In this document: positions 23,184 through 31,579 of the stretch, one piece after another
How the letters are laid out: each line of letters starts with the position of its first letter
How positions within the stretch are numbered: the stretch's first letter is position 1
From: a virus
Length of the DNA stretch: 41,327 nucleotides
Virus record (IMG/VR): IMGVR_UViG_3300010397_000063
Span: 1 to 41,327 of that record
Strand: one strand, 5' to 3'
Program-made: the position numbers and the translations under genes
The notes under the pieces: generated by a model
Told to the model about the DNA's origin: nothing
Databases searched by the model: none
Seen by the model: only the letters and a program-made list of their open reading frames with translations

Positions 23184-24446
23184 TTACTGCTGTGATCCGA
23201 TCAGAACCGCGCAGCGGTCGCCGTAGGCGTTGCCGAAGCCGATCAGCGAATCAAAGCGGTTGATCCAACGACGTTCAACCGGATCGAATGCGCGAACGAA
23301 CGCGATCGCAATTCCGGTGTCGTCGTCCTGATGCTGAGCTGCGATTTCCACCGAAGATTCCTTCGGGTTGGCAATCTTTGCGCCCGCCATGAAGAACGCC
23401 TGGTCATTCAGGGCCGCACCGAGAACGCCCGTCTTCGCGGAACCGTCAACGATCGTGGTTCCTGGCCAGAACGTGATCAGCGCCTGATCTGCCGCGAGCG
23501 CATCGACGTTCTGATAAGGGGAGCCAGGTCCGATGATCGATGGGTAAATCTGCAGCGTTGCCGCTGAAGCCACACCCGTCGTCGCCGCGGTGATGATGAA
23601 GTGCTTCACGCGGTTGGTCGACAGGAGCGTCATCGGGTTGACGTTGTTCACATTCGCAATGGAGATGTGATCGCCAGCCTTGAACGTGTCGCCAGTGCCG
23701 CAGGCCACCAGCAGTGAAGAGCCGGACTGGCCCGCGCCGGAAACCTTAAAATTGGCCTGAGTCGCGATGATTCCCGTCGTGTGGCTGCGGAGCGACATGG
23801 ATGTAAACCAATCGGCGTTCGCGTACTGGCCGATGTATCCACGCTTCCATGCACGAGACAGCTCAGAGCCCGGATTGAAGTAGGCAATCGAGGCCGCGAT
23901 CGCGCTTTCCTGCATCTGCGGCGTAAGGAACATGCCGTACTTCTCCGACGCATCCAACCCGGCGTTTTCCCACATGCGGGTCGTGGCGGCCGAGTAGGTC
24001 TGATAGCTCGTCGGCGTCGTTCCGAGCGCACCCACGACGTTGTTCGTGTTGAGGTACACAAACAGCGAGAAGCGGGATTCCGCTTCCTGGGCCATCTTGC
24101 GCATGGCCGGCGTGAGGTACTGTTTCGAAATCTCCGCTTCCGAGCGCTCGAGCTTCAGCGCGCGTTCCAGAGAATCCCACTCGAAACCAATCTGCATCCA
24201 CTGGTCGAGAGTGACCGTGGTGTTGATGCGCTGAATCGCTTGTGGGTTATAGGTCTGACCGTCGGTCACGGTGAAGAGTTGTGGATACTTCACACGAACG
24301 GACTCGCCGACAGCGAATTCGCGATCGAATTCTTTTTCGTAATCCCAATTGGCGTAACCGCACATCGCAAGCATGTTCGTCAACAGACGAAGACACTCGG
24401 GCGCTACCCAATCGCTAAATACATAAGATCCAGGTACACCAGGCAT
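23184..24446 (-). CDS. Major capsid protein, P22 coat-like (420 aa)
   Basis: Begins with VFSDWVAPECLRLLTNMLAM and DYEKEFDREFAVGESVRVKY, typical of the P22-type HK97-fold coat. A middle segment (residues about 230-300) contains TFKAGDHISIANVNN and later KHFIITAATTGVAS, matching the inserted I-domain region of P22 coat protein. The C-terminus includes VEIAAQHQDDDTGIAIAF and RCAVLIGS, as in this family. AGGAG lies 8 nt before the ATG. It follows the scaffold gene, as in P22-like phages. Confidence 0.9.
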   Translation of the reverse strand: MPGVPGSYVFSDWVAPECLRLLTNMLAMCGYANWDYEKEFDREFAVGESVRVKYPQLFTVTDGQTYNPQAIQRINTTVTLDQWMQIGFEWDSLERALKLERSEAEISKQYLTPAMRKMAQEAESRFSLFVYLNTNNVVGALGTTPTSYQTYSAATTRMWENAGLDASEKYGMFLTPQMQESAIAASIAYFNPGSELSRAWKRGYIGQYANADWFTSMSLRSHTTGIIATQANFKVSGAGQSGSSLLVACGTGDTFKAGDHISIANVNNVNPMTLLSTNRVKHFIITAATTGVASAATLQIYPSIIGPGSPYQNVDALAADQALITFWPGTTIVDGSAKTGVLGAALNDQAFFMAGAKIANPKESSVEIAAQHQDDDTGIAIAFVRAFDPVERRWINRFDSLIGFGNAYGDRCAVLIGSQQ

Positions 24447-24458
24447 TGGCCTTGCTCC

Positions 24459-24476
24459 TCGCGCTCAAGGGCGCGA
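24459..24476 (-). other. 6-bp hairpin in the coat-gene leader
   Basis: TCGCGC and GCGCGA arms with a 6-nt loop sit between the scaffold stop and the coat start, just upstream of the coat ribosome site. It may favour ribosome access or mRNA stability for the coat gene. Confidence 0.4.
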
Positions 24477-24492
24477 TAGGAAGGAAGTCCAA

Positions 24493-25650
24493 TCAGTTCG
24501 CTTTGCGCTCCCGCAGCTCTTTCTCGTTCATCAAGCGCTTGTAGGTTTTGAAATCTTTGTTCTTCAAAGCCTGGGCGATCGGATCGAGAACAGGGGCGGC
24601 TTCCACTTCGGTATTCACTTCGGCGGAAGGTTTAGGCGTTGAGCGAATGACTTCCTTCAACGGTTTCGGTTGAGGAGCAGCCTTGGTGGACACGGACAGT
24701 TTGGCGAGTTCGGCTTTGGCTAAAGCCAGCTTTTCCCCGTAGAGCATGGCGCGGTCAGGATCGGATTTGACCCACTTCAAAAACTCCGCCGGTGATTCGT
24801 ATTTCTCTTCACCTTCGATGAAAGTGAGTTCCGCAATGCGCGTGGCCAATTCCAGATTCTTCGCGACGGCGTAGGAACGTAACGCACCGTCCGGCATGCT
24901 CTGAATCGCTGTCATCGTGGCGTAAGACAGCGGAACATTGCCGTTGAAGACAACCTGGTCATAGTCCTTGTGCACCTTGCGGGCATCGTCAATCTGAGAC
25001 GTCCATTTCTGGTTGAACTGCTGAGCTTCAGACTTTTGCTTTTCTCCGTTGAATCGATTGTCGAGACGACGATCCACCCACTCAGAGTCAGCCTTCTGCC
25101 AATCTTTGACCGCTTTGTTGAAGTCTTTCGGATCATCAAAGTTATTGATATCCGGGAATTCGGGACGCGGATCATCGCTGGCTACGGGCTTGGCTTCTGT
25201 TTTCGTCGTGACCGGGGCCGATGGCCGGTTAGCGGCTCTCTCACGTTCATAAACGTCCAGCCTTGCCTTCAACGCGATATTTTCGCGTTCAGCGGCATCC
25301 GCTCTCTTCGTGACTTCTCTGAAATTGCGGTCCTGTTTGGTTCGTGTCGTTGGTTGCTGCTCGGGTTTCGCGGTGCCTGGGGCCGCCTCAGTTTCCGCCG
25401 CTTCCGCGGCAGCAGGTTGAGTTTCTTCAGAGGATGCTTCCTCAGAACTCGCCTTGGGAGTCATCAGCTTTTCGGCGGCGTCCACGTCGCCCGTCATCCG
25501 GTAATGGTCTTTCGCTTTACCGTGCAAAGCATTGATGCGCTCACTTCTGGATTTGGTTGGAGCCTGGACTTCGGAGACTTCTGCGGTCTCGGGCGATACG
25601 TTGTCAATGTGTGTTTCGACAGCTTCAACGACTGCGGCTTCCGGTCCCAC
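24493..25650 (-). CDS. Scaffolding protein (385 aa)
   Basis: An acidic, disordered N-terminal third (SSEEASSEETQPAAAEAAET) leads to long charged helices (NFREVTKRADAAERENIALK, then QKWTSQIDDARKVHKDYDQV) and a basic C-terminal helix (KNKDFKTYKRLMNEKELRER) suited to coat binding. Position between portal and coat, composition and size match P22 gp8-type scaffolds. The GTG start overlaps the portal TAG by one base. Confidence 0.85.
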   Translation of the reverse strand: MGPEAAVVEAVETHIDNVSPETAEVSEVQAPTKSRSERINALHGKAKDHYRMTGDVDAAEKLMTPKASSEEASSEETQPAAAEAAETEAAPGTAKPEQQPTTRTKQDRNFREVTKRADAAERENIALKARLDVYERERAANRPSAPVTTKTEAKPVASDDPRPEFPDINNFDDPKDFNKAVKDWQKADSEWVDRRLDNRFNGEKQKSEAQQFNQKWTSQIDDARKVHKDYDQVVFNGNVPLSYATMTAIQSMPDGALRSYAVAKNLELATRIAELTFIEGEEKYESPAEFLKWVKSDPDRAMLYGEKLALAKAELAKLSVSTKAAPQPKPLKEVIRSTPKPSAEVNTEVEAAPVLDPIAQALKNKDFKTYKRLMNEKELRERKAN

Positions 25651-27905
25651 TATTCGGCTCCTTGATTTTGTGCAACGAGCGCGGGTTGCTGCTGTTGATC
25701 GGCCTGTTTCTGGGCGAGATCCGCTTCATGCGCTCGGTCTAATGCGTTTTCGGTGGATTGATGATCGAGCTGGAATTTGGCGCTGAGCACATCTGCGATG
25801 TGTTTGATTCGCGCGACTTCCGCATCGATCGATTCGATACTTTCTTTGACGCTTGCGTTGATGGTCGCCACTTCAACCTTCGCGGCATTGTCCATCTCAT
25901 GAATTTCTTTTTGCAGGGTGAGTTCGGTTGTCTTCGCCTGCTTTTCCATCAACAACTGATCGCGCTCTTGCTCGAGCTGCTTCGCGTGAGCATTGAGCGC
26001 TTGCATGGCCTGCTGGGCCTGCGCAACCATCTGCTGCACCATCGCCGGCGACATTTCCTGCTTATCACCATTGCGAGCCTGCTGCATTTGCGGAGGCTGC
26101 ATCGCTTCGATCATCTTCGCCAGGTCATCACCGTACACACCGAGACCCTTCATGCGGATGAGATCCGGCAGCACGGCCATCAGGATCATCGGATCCTTCA
26201 CAGCACCCATGAGCGATTCGGCAAAGTCGGACTGTTCTTCCTGAAGCGACTGGTAGTACTTCGCGTTCGAAATCACGACTTCATGCCGGCCCATTTGCTG
26301 GTAATGGTTGTTGCCGATCTCCTGCGTCGAATAATTGCCCTTCACATCGCGCAGGCCAATTTCGCGCTGCGTGTTTTCGATCTTGGGCAAGAGCCGATTA
26401 ATAATCCGGTACTGTCGGAGCTGAGCCATTCGCAGGGAGTTGTGATAATGGTAGGTCGCAACGTTCATGTCTTCCTGAAGTTGCTGGAGGGCTTTGCCAG
26501 ATTTGGAAGCACGGTCCTTGCGCTCGGTCGAAGACATCCCGAGTGCATTCTGGATGGAAAGCAGGATGGAGACTTTCAACTCCAACAGCGCGGAAATCTG
26601 AGGTTCGCTGCGAACCAACTGCGGCAGTGGCAGCGGCTTTTCGGAGCCGTTCTCTTCGGTCGTCGCCTTCGCTTCGGCATAAGCTGCCGGCTCCCGATGC
26701 GCTTTGCGCCAATCGGTTGAGGTGTCGAACTGGCCTTCATATCCAAGCCACAGGAACTTCGGGGTGCGCGCCGCCTCTTCCTGGATCGATGAGATACAGA
26801 GATCATAGAGCAACTGCCCGGTTCGGGCTTTGCGCGTCTGAGAATCAATCACGCGCTTTCCGTTCTCAAACTTCACGCGACCGGTGACAACCAAGATCGG
26901 GATTTCTTCGTCTTCCCAGTCAGTCTCCTCGAGAATCTCGATTCCGTTCGTCAGGCATTTCTTCACTTGCGGAACGAATCGTTTGGAATCTCGCAGAATC
27001 GGGAAGGCGCGGCCCTTTTCGTAGCCGATTTCGGCATAGCCATCACCGCTGATAACGACGGCGTTCTTGTTGCGCTTCAGTCCGGGGATCTCTCGGCTGA
27101 GGTCGGGATCTTCATCGCGGGCGTCATACAGTTTCCCGCCGAGCTCAAACATCGACCAGCCTTCAGGCGTGCCATCATCGACAAGTAGCAGGCTTCCACG
27201 CTTCTTGACGACTTCCCAAAATGCTGCAATCTGGACCGTCTTCGAATCAATCCACTTTTGATAACCGGCTTTGCCGATGAAGCCTTCGAAGTCTTGGATC
27301 TTCGCGTTCGGATACTTCTGCTTGAATTCATCGTGCGTAATGCGCGACAGCTTGAACGCGCCACCCATATCGGCCCAGTCGGGCTTCTTGCAGTTCGGAT
27401 CCACAAGCACGGACTTGTTGTCTTGGATCGGCCGGATGCAGACATACCGTTCCCATGAGAACGGACTGCGCCAATCTGTCTCGAGTTCCCAGAAACCGAT
27501 CGAGGAGTTCACGGCGCTTGCGCCGGCGGTCAGATAGGCGTGTTGGCCGTTCTGCTCGTACTCAATCTGCCGGATCCGGTTCTCGACAAACTCGGCCGTC
27601 TTTTCGTCAGCGCCTTCACCTTCGGGCTGGACGTCAATCCCCATCGGATTCATTTCGAGCTGGTTGATCGTGATGTTGTTGAACTGGGTGATCACGTCTT
27701 CATGGAGACAGGGGCGTTCGTTACCAGGTGTCTCGCGGGCCTTGCGTTCTTTCTCTGGCCAGGGGCCGTCCATCGACAGGCACTTCATATCGGCATCGAG
27801 CTCTTCATGCACCCCAGACCAGGCGTCGAAATATCGGTCAAACGTCGACCGGATAGCATCGACTCTGGATTGATCGGCGTTCGGCTTTGGATCCTGCCGG
27901 CTCAT
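25650..27905 (-). CDS. P22-like portal protein (751 aa)
   Basis: ATG 27905 is chosen: AAGGAAG lies about 9 nt upstream and it overlaps the preceding stop (ATGA); the longer open frame has no support. Landmarks include FDRYFDAWSGVHEELDADMK, RPCLHEDVITQFNNITINQL, FWELETDWRSPFSWERYVCI and LGMSSTERKDRASKSGKAL, the last very typical of P22-type portals, where it precedes the barrel. The long Gln/Ala/Lys helical C-terminus (about 600-740) could be a P22-like barrel. It forms the dodecameric DNA gate of the head. Confidence 0.9.
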   Translation of the reverse strand: MSRQDPKPNADQSRVDAIRSTFDRYFDAWSGVHEELDADMKCLSMDGPWPEKERKARETPGNERPCLHEDVITQFNNITINQLEMNPMGIDVQPEGEGADEKTAEFVENRIRQIEYEQNGQHAYLTAGASAVNSSIGFWELETDWRSPFSWERYVCIRPIQDNKSVLVDPNCKKPDWADMGGAFKLSRITHDEFKQKYPNAKIQDFEGFIGKAGYQKWIDSKTVQIAAFWEVVKKRGSLLLVDDGTPEGWSMFELGGKLYDARDEDPDLSREIPGLKRNKNAVVISGDGYAEIGYEKGRAFPILRDSKRFVPQVKKCLTNGIEILEETDWEDEEIPILVVTGRVKFENGKRVIDSQTRKARTGQLLYDLCISSIQEEAARTPKFLWLGYEGQFDTSTDWRKAHREPAAYAEAKATTEENGSEKPLPLPQLVRSEPQISALLELKVSILLSIQNALGMSSTERKDRASKSGKALQQLQEDMNVATYHYHNSLRMAQLRQYRIINRLLPKIENTQREIGLRDVKGNYSTQEIGNNHYQQMGRHEVVISNAKYYQSLQEEQSDFAESLMGAVKDPMILMAVLPDLIRMKGLGVYGDDLAKMIEAMQPPQMQQARNGDKQEMSPAMVQQMVAQAQQAMQALNAHAKQLEQERDQLLMEKQAKTTELTLQKEIHEMDNAAKVEVATINASVKESIESIDAEVARIKHIADVLSAKFQLDHQSTENALDRAHEADLAQKQADQQQQPALVAQNQGAE

Positions 27906-28153
27906 GCGTAACGCTTCCTTACAATGCGACCGAGGACGGGATGTTGCTCTGTGCTGCGCGCGTCGGTGAAATTGTCTTTGCCCCGATGCCAAGAATTGCA
28001 ATGCCGACACCGATAAGCTTCCAAGGGTGAACCGTTGCGATGCCGACCAAGCTTCTTCGCTTCGCGCTCGGTCCGACACTCTTTCCCAGTGATCGCACAG
28101 CGTTTGCCACGCGATCGATTGCCTGGAATGTGAAGGACACGCTTTCGTTTCAT
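27902..28153 (-). CDS. Small zinc-ribbon protein upstream of portal (83 aa)
   Basis: A basic protein with CAITGKEC, then YRCRHCNSWHRGK, giving a C-x6-C...C-x2-C-x3-H pattern. Similar short zinc ribbons ending in C-xx-C-xxxWHxG are common in phage head regions; their role is unknown to me. Both ends are coupled: ATGA overlaps at 28150-28153 and at 27902-27905. Confidence 0.7.
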   Translation of the reverse strand: MKRKRVLHIPGNRSRGKRCAITGKECRTEREAKKLGRHRNGSPLEAYRCRHCNSWHRGKDNFTDARSTEQHPVLGRIVRKRYA

Positions 28154-28284
28154 TTGCAGCTGTTCATTAAATGGTTCTTGCGCTTGCCGGCGCGTTTCTT
28201 CTGGGAATCCTTCGTCGGGCCGGTGTAAACCTCAGGCTTCGAATCCGTCTGCGCGCTGTAAATCTTGGTGTTCGGTTTCGGCAT
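28150..28284 (-). CDS. Basic micro-protein (44 aa)
   Basis: A small frame with AAAGGAAAG before the ATG and an ATGA overlap into the next gene. The product (MPKPNTKIYSAQTDSKPEVY ... KKRAGKRKNHLMNSCK) is Lys/Arg-rich and probably disordered. No family is recognised. Confidence 0.55.
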   Translation of the reverse strand: MPKPNTKIYSAQTDSKPEVYTGPTKDSQKKRAGKRKNHLMNSCK

Positions 28285-28460
28285 TACTTTCCTTTCAGGG
28301 ACGACATCGATTTGCCGGTTTTCTTCGTCACGCTGGATGCGAACTCGTGAAGCTGCTGTTTCGACATCTTCAGTACCCCGCGATTCTTTTTGGAGACTGT
28401 CGACGGATTGTGTTCGGCCATCGCCATCAGCTTTCGTTGCTTCTCACTCTTCGCGGGCAT
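28284..28460 (-). CDS. Small basic head-region protein, DUF3008-like (58 aa)
   Basis: ATG 28460 has GGAAAG 7 nt upstream. The product begins PAKSEKQRKLMAMAEHNP, the hallmark of a small phage-associated family (DUF3008-like: PAKS..Q...M), and ends TGKSMSSLKGK. Highly basic, likely DNA- or head-associated. TAATG overlap with the next gene. First gene after a strong terminator. Confidence 0.7.
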   Translation of the reverse strand: MPAKSEKQRKLMAMAEHNPSTVSKKNRGVLKMSKQQLHEFASSVTKKTGKSMSSLKGK

Positions 28461-28485
28461 CTGAAATCTTTCCGGCAAAAGAAAA

Positions 28486-28523
28486 CGCCCCTCAAATCCC
28501 TCTCACGTGAGATTTGAAGGGCG
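28486..28523 (-). terminator. Rho-independent terminator, leftward
   Basis: A 13-bp stem with one mismatch (arms 28486-28498 and 28511-28523) is followed on the minus strand by TTTTCTTTTG. It separates the gene ending at 28576 from the portal-proximal genes. The loop includes a perfect palindrome, TCTCACGTGAGA (28501-28512). Confidence 0.75.
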
Positions 28524-28575
28524 CTATTGCTTCTTCTGCCTGTTACCGTCGCTGGCCGGCGCGGTACAAATGGAT

Positions 28576-28779
28576 TTAGTTCGTTACATAGTCCTCGTGA
28601 ATGATTCGTCTCGGATCGAAATTCAACGGCTCACAATTCGTCACAGGCTGCAAGCACGGACCATAGCCGGTCTGCAGCAAGGCATTGTCCCCGCGCACTT
28701 CCAATACGGAATAGCGCGAGGATGACGGCTGTTCGTGTTTCAACTTCACCAGGTCGCCGATGTGGAATTGATACTTCAC
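28576..28779 (-). CDS. Hypothetical small beta-barrel-like protein (67 aa)
   Basis: The GTG start overlaps the upstream stop (GTGA). The sequence FHIGDLVKLKHEQPSSSRYS followed by VLEVRGDNALLQTGYG resembles a small SH3-like fold seen in many phage accessory proteins. No function can be assigned. Last gene before the terminator. Confidence 0.6.
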   Translation of the reverse strand: MKYQFHIGDLVKLKHEQPSSSRYSVLEVRGDNALLQTGYGPCLQPVTNCEPLNFDPRRIIHEDYVTN

Positions 28780-29024
28780 GGTCGAACAATCCCCGGGGTT
28801 TGAATCGTCGTCGGAAGCTGCGGGTTCGGGAATTTCAAAAACGGTTTCATAAATTCGAACATCATCTTACGGCGATCGATGTTCTCCACCGGAAGCAGCA
28901 TCGTATCCAGCGCCGCCTGGTTTGGCAGTCGCTCGGCCAGCAATCGAACCTCAGTTGCCTGAGCGAAGGCGTCTTTCTGCTTCAGTCGGCGAAGTTCTTT
29001 CTTGTTGAGGTGATTCTTAGCCAT
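28776..29024 (-). CDS. Hypothetical basic helical protein (82 aa)
   Basis: Begins MAKNHLNKKELRRLKQKDAF and continues as a mostly helical protein ending in a Pro-rich segment (PNPQLPTTIQTPGIVRP). The start and stop are coupled to neighbours (1-base overlap at 29024 and GTGA at 28776-28779). No recognised family. Confidence 0.6.
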   Translation of the reverse strand: MAKNHLNKKELRRLKQKDAFAQATEVRLLAERLPNQAALDTMLLPVENIDRRKMMFEFMKPFLKFPNPQLPTTIQTPGIVRP

Positions 29025-29317
29025 CAGTTGTTCCCGTGCTCGAGTATCAGCCGATTGCAGCGCATCTGCAGCTCATTGAATCGCATTTCATTCAACTGCA
29101 TGGCGCGGGCCCATTCCTGGGAATCTTTAAGATCAGGCTGCTCGGCAGCTCCGCCGCCGGCAATCTTTTCAGCCATGAGCTCCACATTTTCGGCGCGCTT
29201 GATTTCCAGCTCCGCCTTGTCGCGAAACACCTGCGCATAATCACGAAGTGCATCCACCAATTCAGCGCGGACCAGATCAGCTTCTCGTTTCATGTGGAGG
29301 ATGCTAGCAGCTTCCAC
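29024..29317 (-). CDS. Hypothetical coiled-coil protein (97 aa)
   Basis: A charged helical protein (KREADLVRAELVDALRDYAQ, AELEIKRAENVELMAEKI). GTG 29317 has AAGGAG four bases upstream and lies within the end of the GroES-like gene; ATG 29293 is an alternative but lacks a ribosome site. No family recognised. Confidence 0.6.
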   Translation of the reverse strand: MEAASILHMKREADLVRAELVDALRDYAQVFRDKAELEIKRAENVELMAEKIAGGGAAEQPDLKDSQEWARAMQLNEMRFNELQMRCNRLILEHGNN

Positions 29318-29732
29318 GGATCTCCTTGTACTGAATCGCGCTTTCGTGAATGATCCGGTGATCGTCGTCAGGCCACTTCGTCACGTTCATCCTGCCGGCT
29401 GCCCAGTAGAAGCCGACGATGTCTCCGGGCTGTACATCCATCGCCTGCAAGGTCTCGCCGTAGATGGGCGTCGGATTCGCGACTTCGTTTGGTTGCTGTT
29501 TTCGCTGGGTGCGAGCGCCGGGCCCAACCGCGATGCGAGCGCCGGGCCCAACCGCGATCACTTCAGCGCGCCAGAGCTCATATGGCTGGCGCTTGGCGGA
29601 ATCGGGAATCCAGAGGCCGTGCGACATCCGCTCTGGATGGATCAGGCGAATTAGGACGTGATCGGAGAGAAGGCGAATTGCAGGTGTGGGAGTTGAATCC
29701 ACTGCATCTACCTGCTGCAATGCTCTACTCAC
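29304..29732 (-). CDS. GroES-like co-chaperonin (142 aa)
   Basis: Matches the GroES/Cpn10 fold: IRLLSDHVLIRLI at the N-terminal strand, a mobile-loop-like SHGLWIPDSA, the strand VIAVGPGAR (GroES: EVLAVGNG), then AMDVQPGDIVGF (GroES: xLDVKxGDxVxF) and a C-terminal ESAIQYKEI. Phage co-chaperonins such as T4 gp31 replace host GroES on GroEL so that coat protein folds. Here it lies in the head operon between terminase and portal. The 24-bp tandem duplication duplicates IAVGPGAR. The start is set at GTG 29732 (GTGA overlap with the preceding stop); GTG further in is possible. Confidence 0.75.
   Translation of the reverse strand: MSRALQQVDAVDSTPTPAIRLLSDHVLIRLIHPERMSHGLWIPDSAKRQPYELWRAEVIAVGPGARIAVGPGARTQRKQQPNEVANPTPIYGETLQAMDVQPGDIVGFYWAAGRMNVTKWPDDDHRIIHESAIQYKEIRGSC
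29511..29558 (-). repeat. Perfect 24-bp tandem duplication inside the GroES-like gene
   Basis: Two identical 24-base units (29511-29534 and 29535-29558) encode two consecutive copies of an eight-residue segment, IAVGPGAR. The frame is kept. Perfect identity suggests a very recent slip duplication or a variable-number locus. Confidence 0.9.
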
Positions 29733-29947
29733 GCGGGCACCGCCTGATATTCGTTGCGACACGTGAGGCAAATGGAATCGACAACGATCGGCTTAAACCC
29801 AGCCAGCGTTTCTTTCGGCGTGCTCTCTTCAACAAGTCGCTCCTGGTCGGGTGTGTACTGACCGAGCCAATATTTCTCGCACACACGACGAAACGAGCCT
29901 TCCTGCTGGAGAAGGTCTCGCATGCACGTGATGTCGTTTTGACTCAT
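29729..29947 (-). CDS. Hypothetical Cys-pair protein (72 aa)
   Basis: Begins MSQNDITCMRDLLQQEGSFR and ends SICLTCRNEYQAVPA; a CxxC pair is near the C-terminus. The middle is helical (CEKYWLGQYTPDQERLVE). It overlaps the GroES-like start (GTGA). No family recognised. It is the first gene after the 177-bp gap that follows the large terminase. Confidence 0.6.
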   Translation of the reverse strand: MSQNDITCMRDLLQQEGSFRRVCEKYWLGQYTPDQERLVEESTPKETLAGFKPIVVDSICLTCRNEYQAVPA

Positions 29948-30124
29948 CGGCTATGTATAAGTGCTGCCCCGATGGAGTTCGTACACCGGAGCAGATCGGG
30001 AAACTGTCAGGAGAAATCGAGTTTAAAGTTTCAACAATCTGGATCTACCTCCAAGTTCTCGGTTGTGTCAATGGCTTTTTGAGGCAAAGTGGTTTTCTTG
30101 GCCTCGCTCAGCGACTCTTCATGC
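29948..30124 (-). promoter_or_regulatory. Gap after large terminase with a possible leftward promoter
   Basis: This 177-bp gap has no convincing gene. On the minus strand a perfect TTGACA (plus 30066-30071) is followed 17 nt later by GTAGAT (plus 30043-30048), a weak -10, about 95 bp upstream of the gene starting at 29947. It could be an internal promoter for the head genes. Confidence 0.35.
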
Positions 30125-31579
30125 TCAACTCCACGCGCTCACCACCGACGAGCCCTGCTGTTTCTTCTTTCGCTCGCGCTCGAGGTCCTCTTGCTTCTTA
30201 TCTCGTGGGAGTCGGTAGCGAACCGCGAGCCCCCTGAAGGCATCCGCACCATGCGATGCCCAATCATGAACGGGCTTGCTGGAGAACTGCCCCAGGGATT
30301 GCTGCCAGGTTTTCTTGTACTGGCGCAGGCAATCGATTCCGCGCTCCGTATTTTTCTCGTCGAAGTAACAGCGTGGAAGCAACACGCGCACCGCGGTGAT
30401 TCCATCTGCCACTTCGATCCGTGGTGTGATCTTGAATGTGATCCCGTGCTCTTTCGCAATCGTGCGACGCGTCTTGCCCGATCCAATTTCTGTGGTTTCG
30501 ATGTCATGCGGCGCCCAGTGCTCGCCGTAGGTGTAGCGTGATCGGCGTGCATTCTCGGTTTCAATGCGCGGATCGTTCCCGGGATTCGACTGCTGGCCTT
30601 TCAACGCTTTAATGGCTTCCGGTAATCCGCCGCCTATGTCTTCGTGATAGTCAATCACACGCACTTCGCCGGCGCGCGTTCGTTGCGTGAACCAAATCGC
30701 CATTGCATCGATGCCTAAGTCCCAATCGGTGTCGACCGGCAATGCAGGATCGTACGGCACACGGCAGATTTGACTGCAGCGTCGAAGCTCACTCATTTCC
30801 TTCAGGTAGAACGCGCCCTTGATGGCCGCCTCGACGGAGAGATACCACTCCTGATCGAACTCCTCCTGCGTCATCAGGCCCTTCAACACATCCTTGCGAT
30901 CATCCGCCATCGCCTGCTGCAGCATCTGAATCGTGACGCCTTCTTCGGTCTGAAGTGATCGATCGATGTCCTGCCAAAGCGTGAAGCAATCTGGATCGTG
31001 TTTATCGGCTTCGTGGCGCTTGTATAAGTGATCTTTGCCTTTGATGGTGCCAAGGAAGATGGCATACCCGAGATGGTCCGCGAGCGCTTTACTCAGCACT
31101 TCAGAGAAAATATTTGCCGGCTGTTGGCTGAATTCATCAAAGCTCAAACCAGAGAACGCAATTCCCCGGAAGGAATCCGGCTCATCGGCTCCGAAAAGCT
31201 GAATCTTGTTTCCATTCGCTAAGCGATACAGCAGCTCCGCCTCGTTCGGCTTGCCACCGGTCACGGCTGCATAGTGTTTCAGTTTGTCCCATGCGACAGC
31301 TTTTGCCTGAACTCGAGTCGGCATCACATGGCCGTAATGTCGCCCTCCTGGCGGATGAATCAGTTCTTCGATCTGCGGAATCGTCAACGTCGGTCGAAGA
31401 TACAGAAGCCGGCGCTTCTCCCATTCGTCATCGATGCCAGCGCGTAAATGGTGATTGCAAACAGCTGTGGTTTTACCAGCTCGTCGGTGCAGGAGCAGCG
31501 TGAGGAATCGTTTAAACGAAGCATGGAATGGCTTCGCCCAATTTCTCGGTCGATACGGGATTTCGACTACTCTTGCCAC
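30125..31579 (-). CDS. Terminase large subunit (484 aa)
   Basis: ATPase domain with Walker A HRRAGKT (residues 31-37) and Walker B GLSFDEF (about 144-150), and an FLGTIKGKDHLY segment typical of the coupling motif region. The C-terminal RNase-H-like nuclease domain contains DTDWDLGIDAMAIWF with candidate catalytic Asp residues and a late DWASHGADAFRGLA acid. It cuts and drives DNA into the head at the portal. The GTG start overlaps the small terminase stop by 13 nt. Confidence 0.93.
   Translation of the reverse strand: MARVVEIPYRPRNWAKPFHASFKRFLTLLLHRRAGKTTAVCNHHLRAGIDDEWEKRRLLYLRPTLTIPQIEELIHPPGGRHYGHVMPTRVQAKAVAWDKLKHYAAVTGGKPNEAELLYRLANGNKIQLFGADEPDSFRGIAFSGLSFDEFSQQPANIFSEVLSKALADHLGYAIFLGTIKGKDHLYKRHEADKHDPDCFTLWQDIDRSLQTEEGVTIQMLQQAMADDRKDVLKGLMTQEEFDQEWYLSVEAAIKGAFYLKEMSELRRCSQICRVPYDPALPVDTDWDLGIDAMAIWFTQRTRAGEVRVIDYHEDIGGGLPEAIKALKGQQSNPGNDPRIETENARRSRYTYGEHWAPHDIETTEIGSGKTRRTIAKEHGITFKITPRIEVADGITAVRVLLPRCYFDEKNTERGIDCLRQYKKTWQQSLGQFSSKPVHDWASHGADAFRGLAVRYRLPRDKKQEDLERERKKKQQGSSVVSAWS

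Noticed and set aside
27906-28079. N-terminal extension of the portal gene
   Set aside because: The region is occupied by the coupled zinc-ribbon gene (27902-28153), and ATG 27905 has a good ribosome site.
29953-30237. Plus-strand 94-aa frame over the gap after terminase
   Set aside because: It starts in a non-coding gap with no ribosome site, runs deep into the antisense of terminase, and shows no family features.
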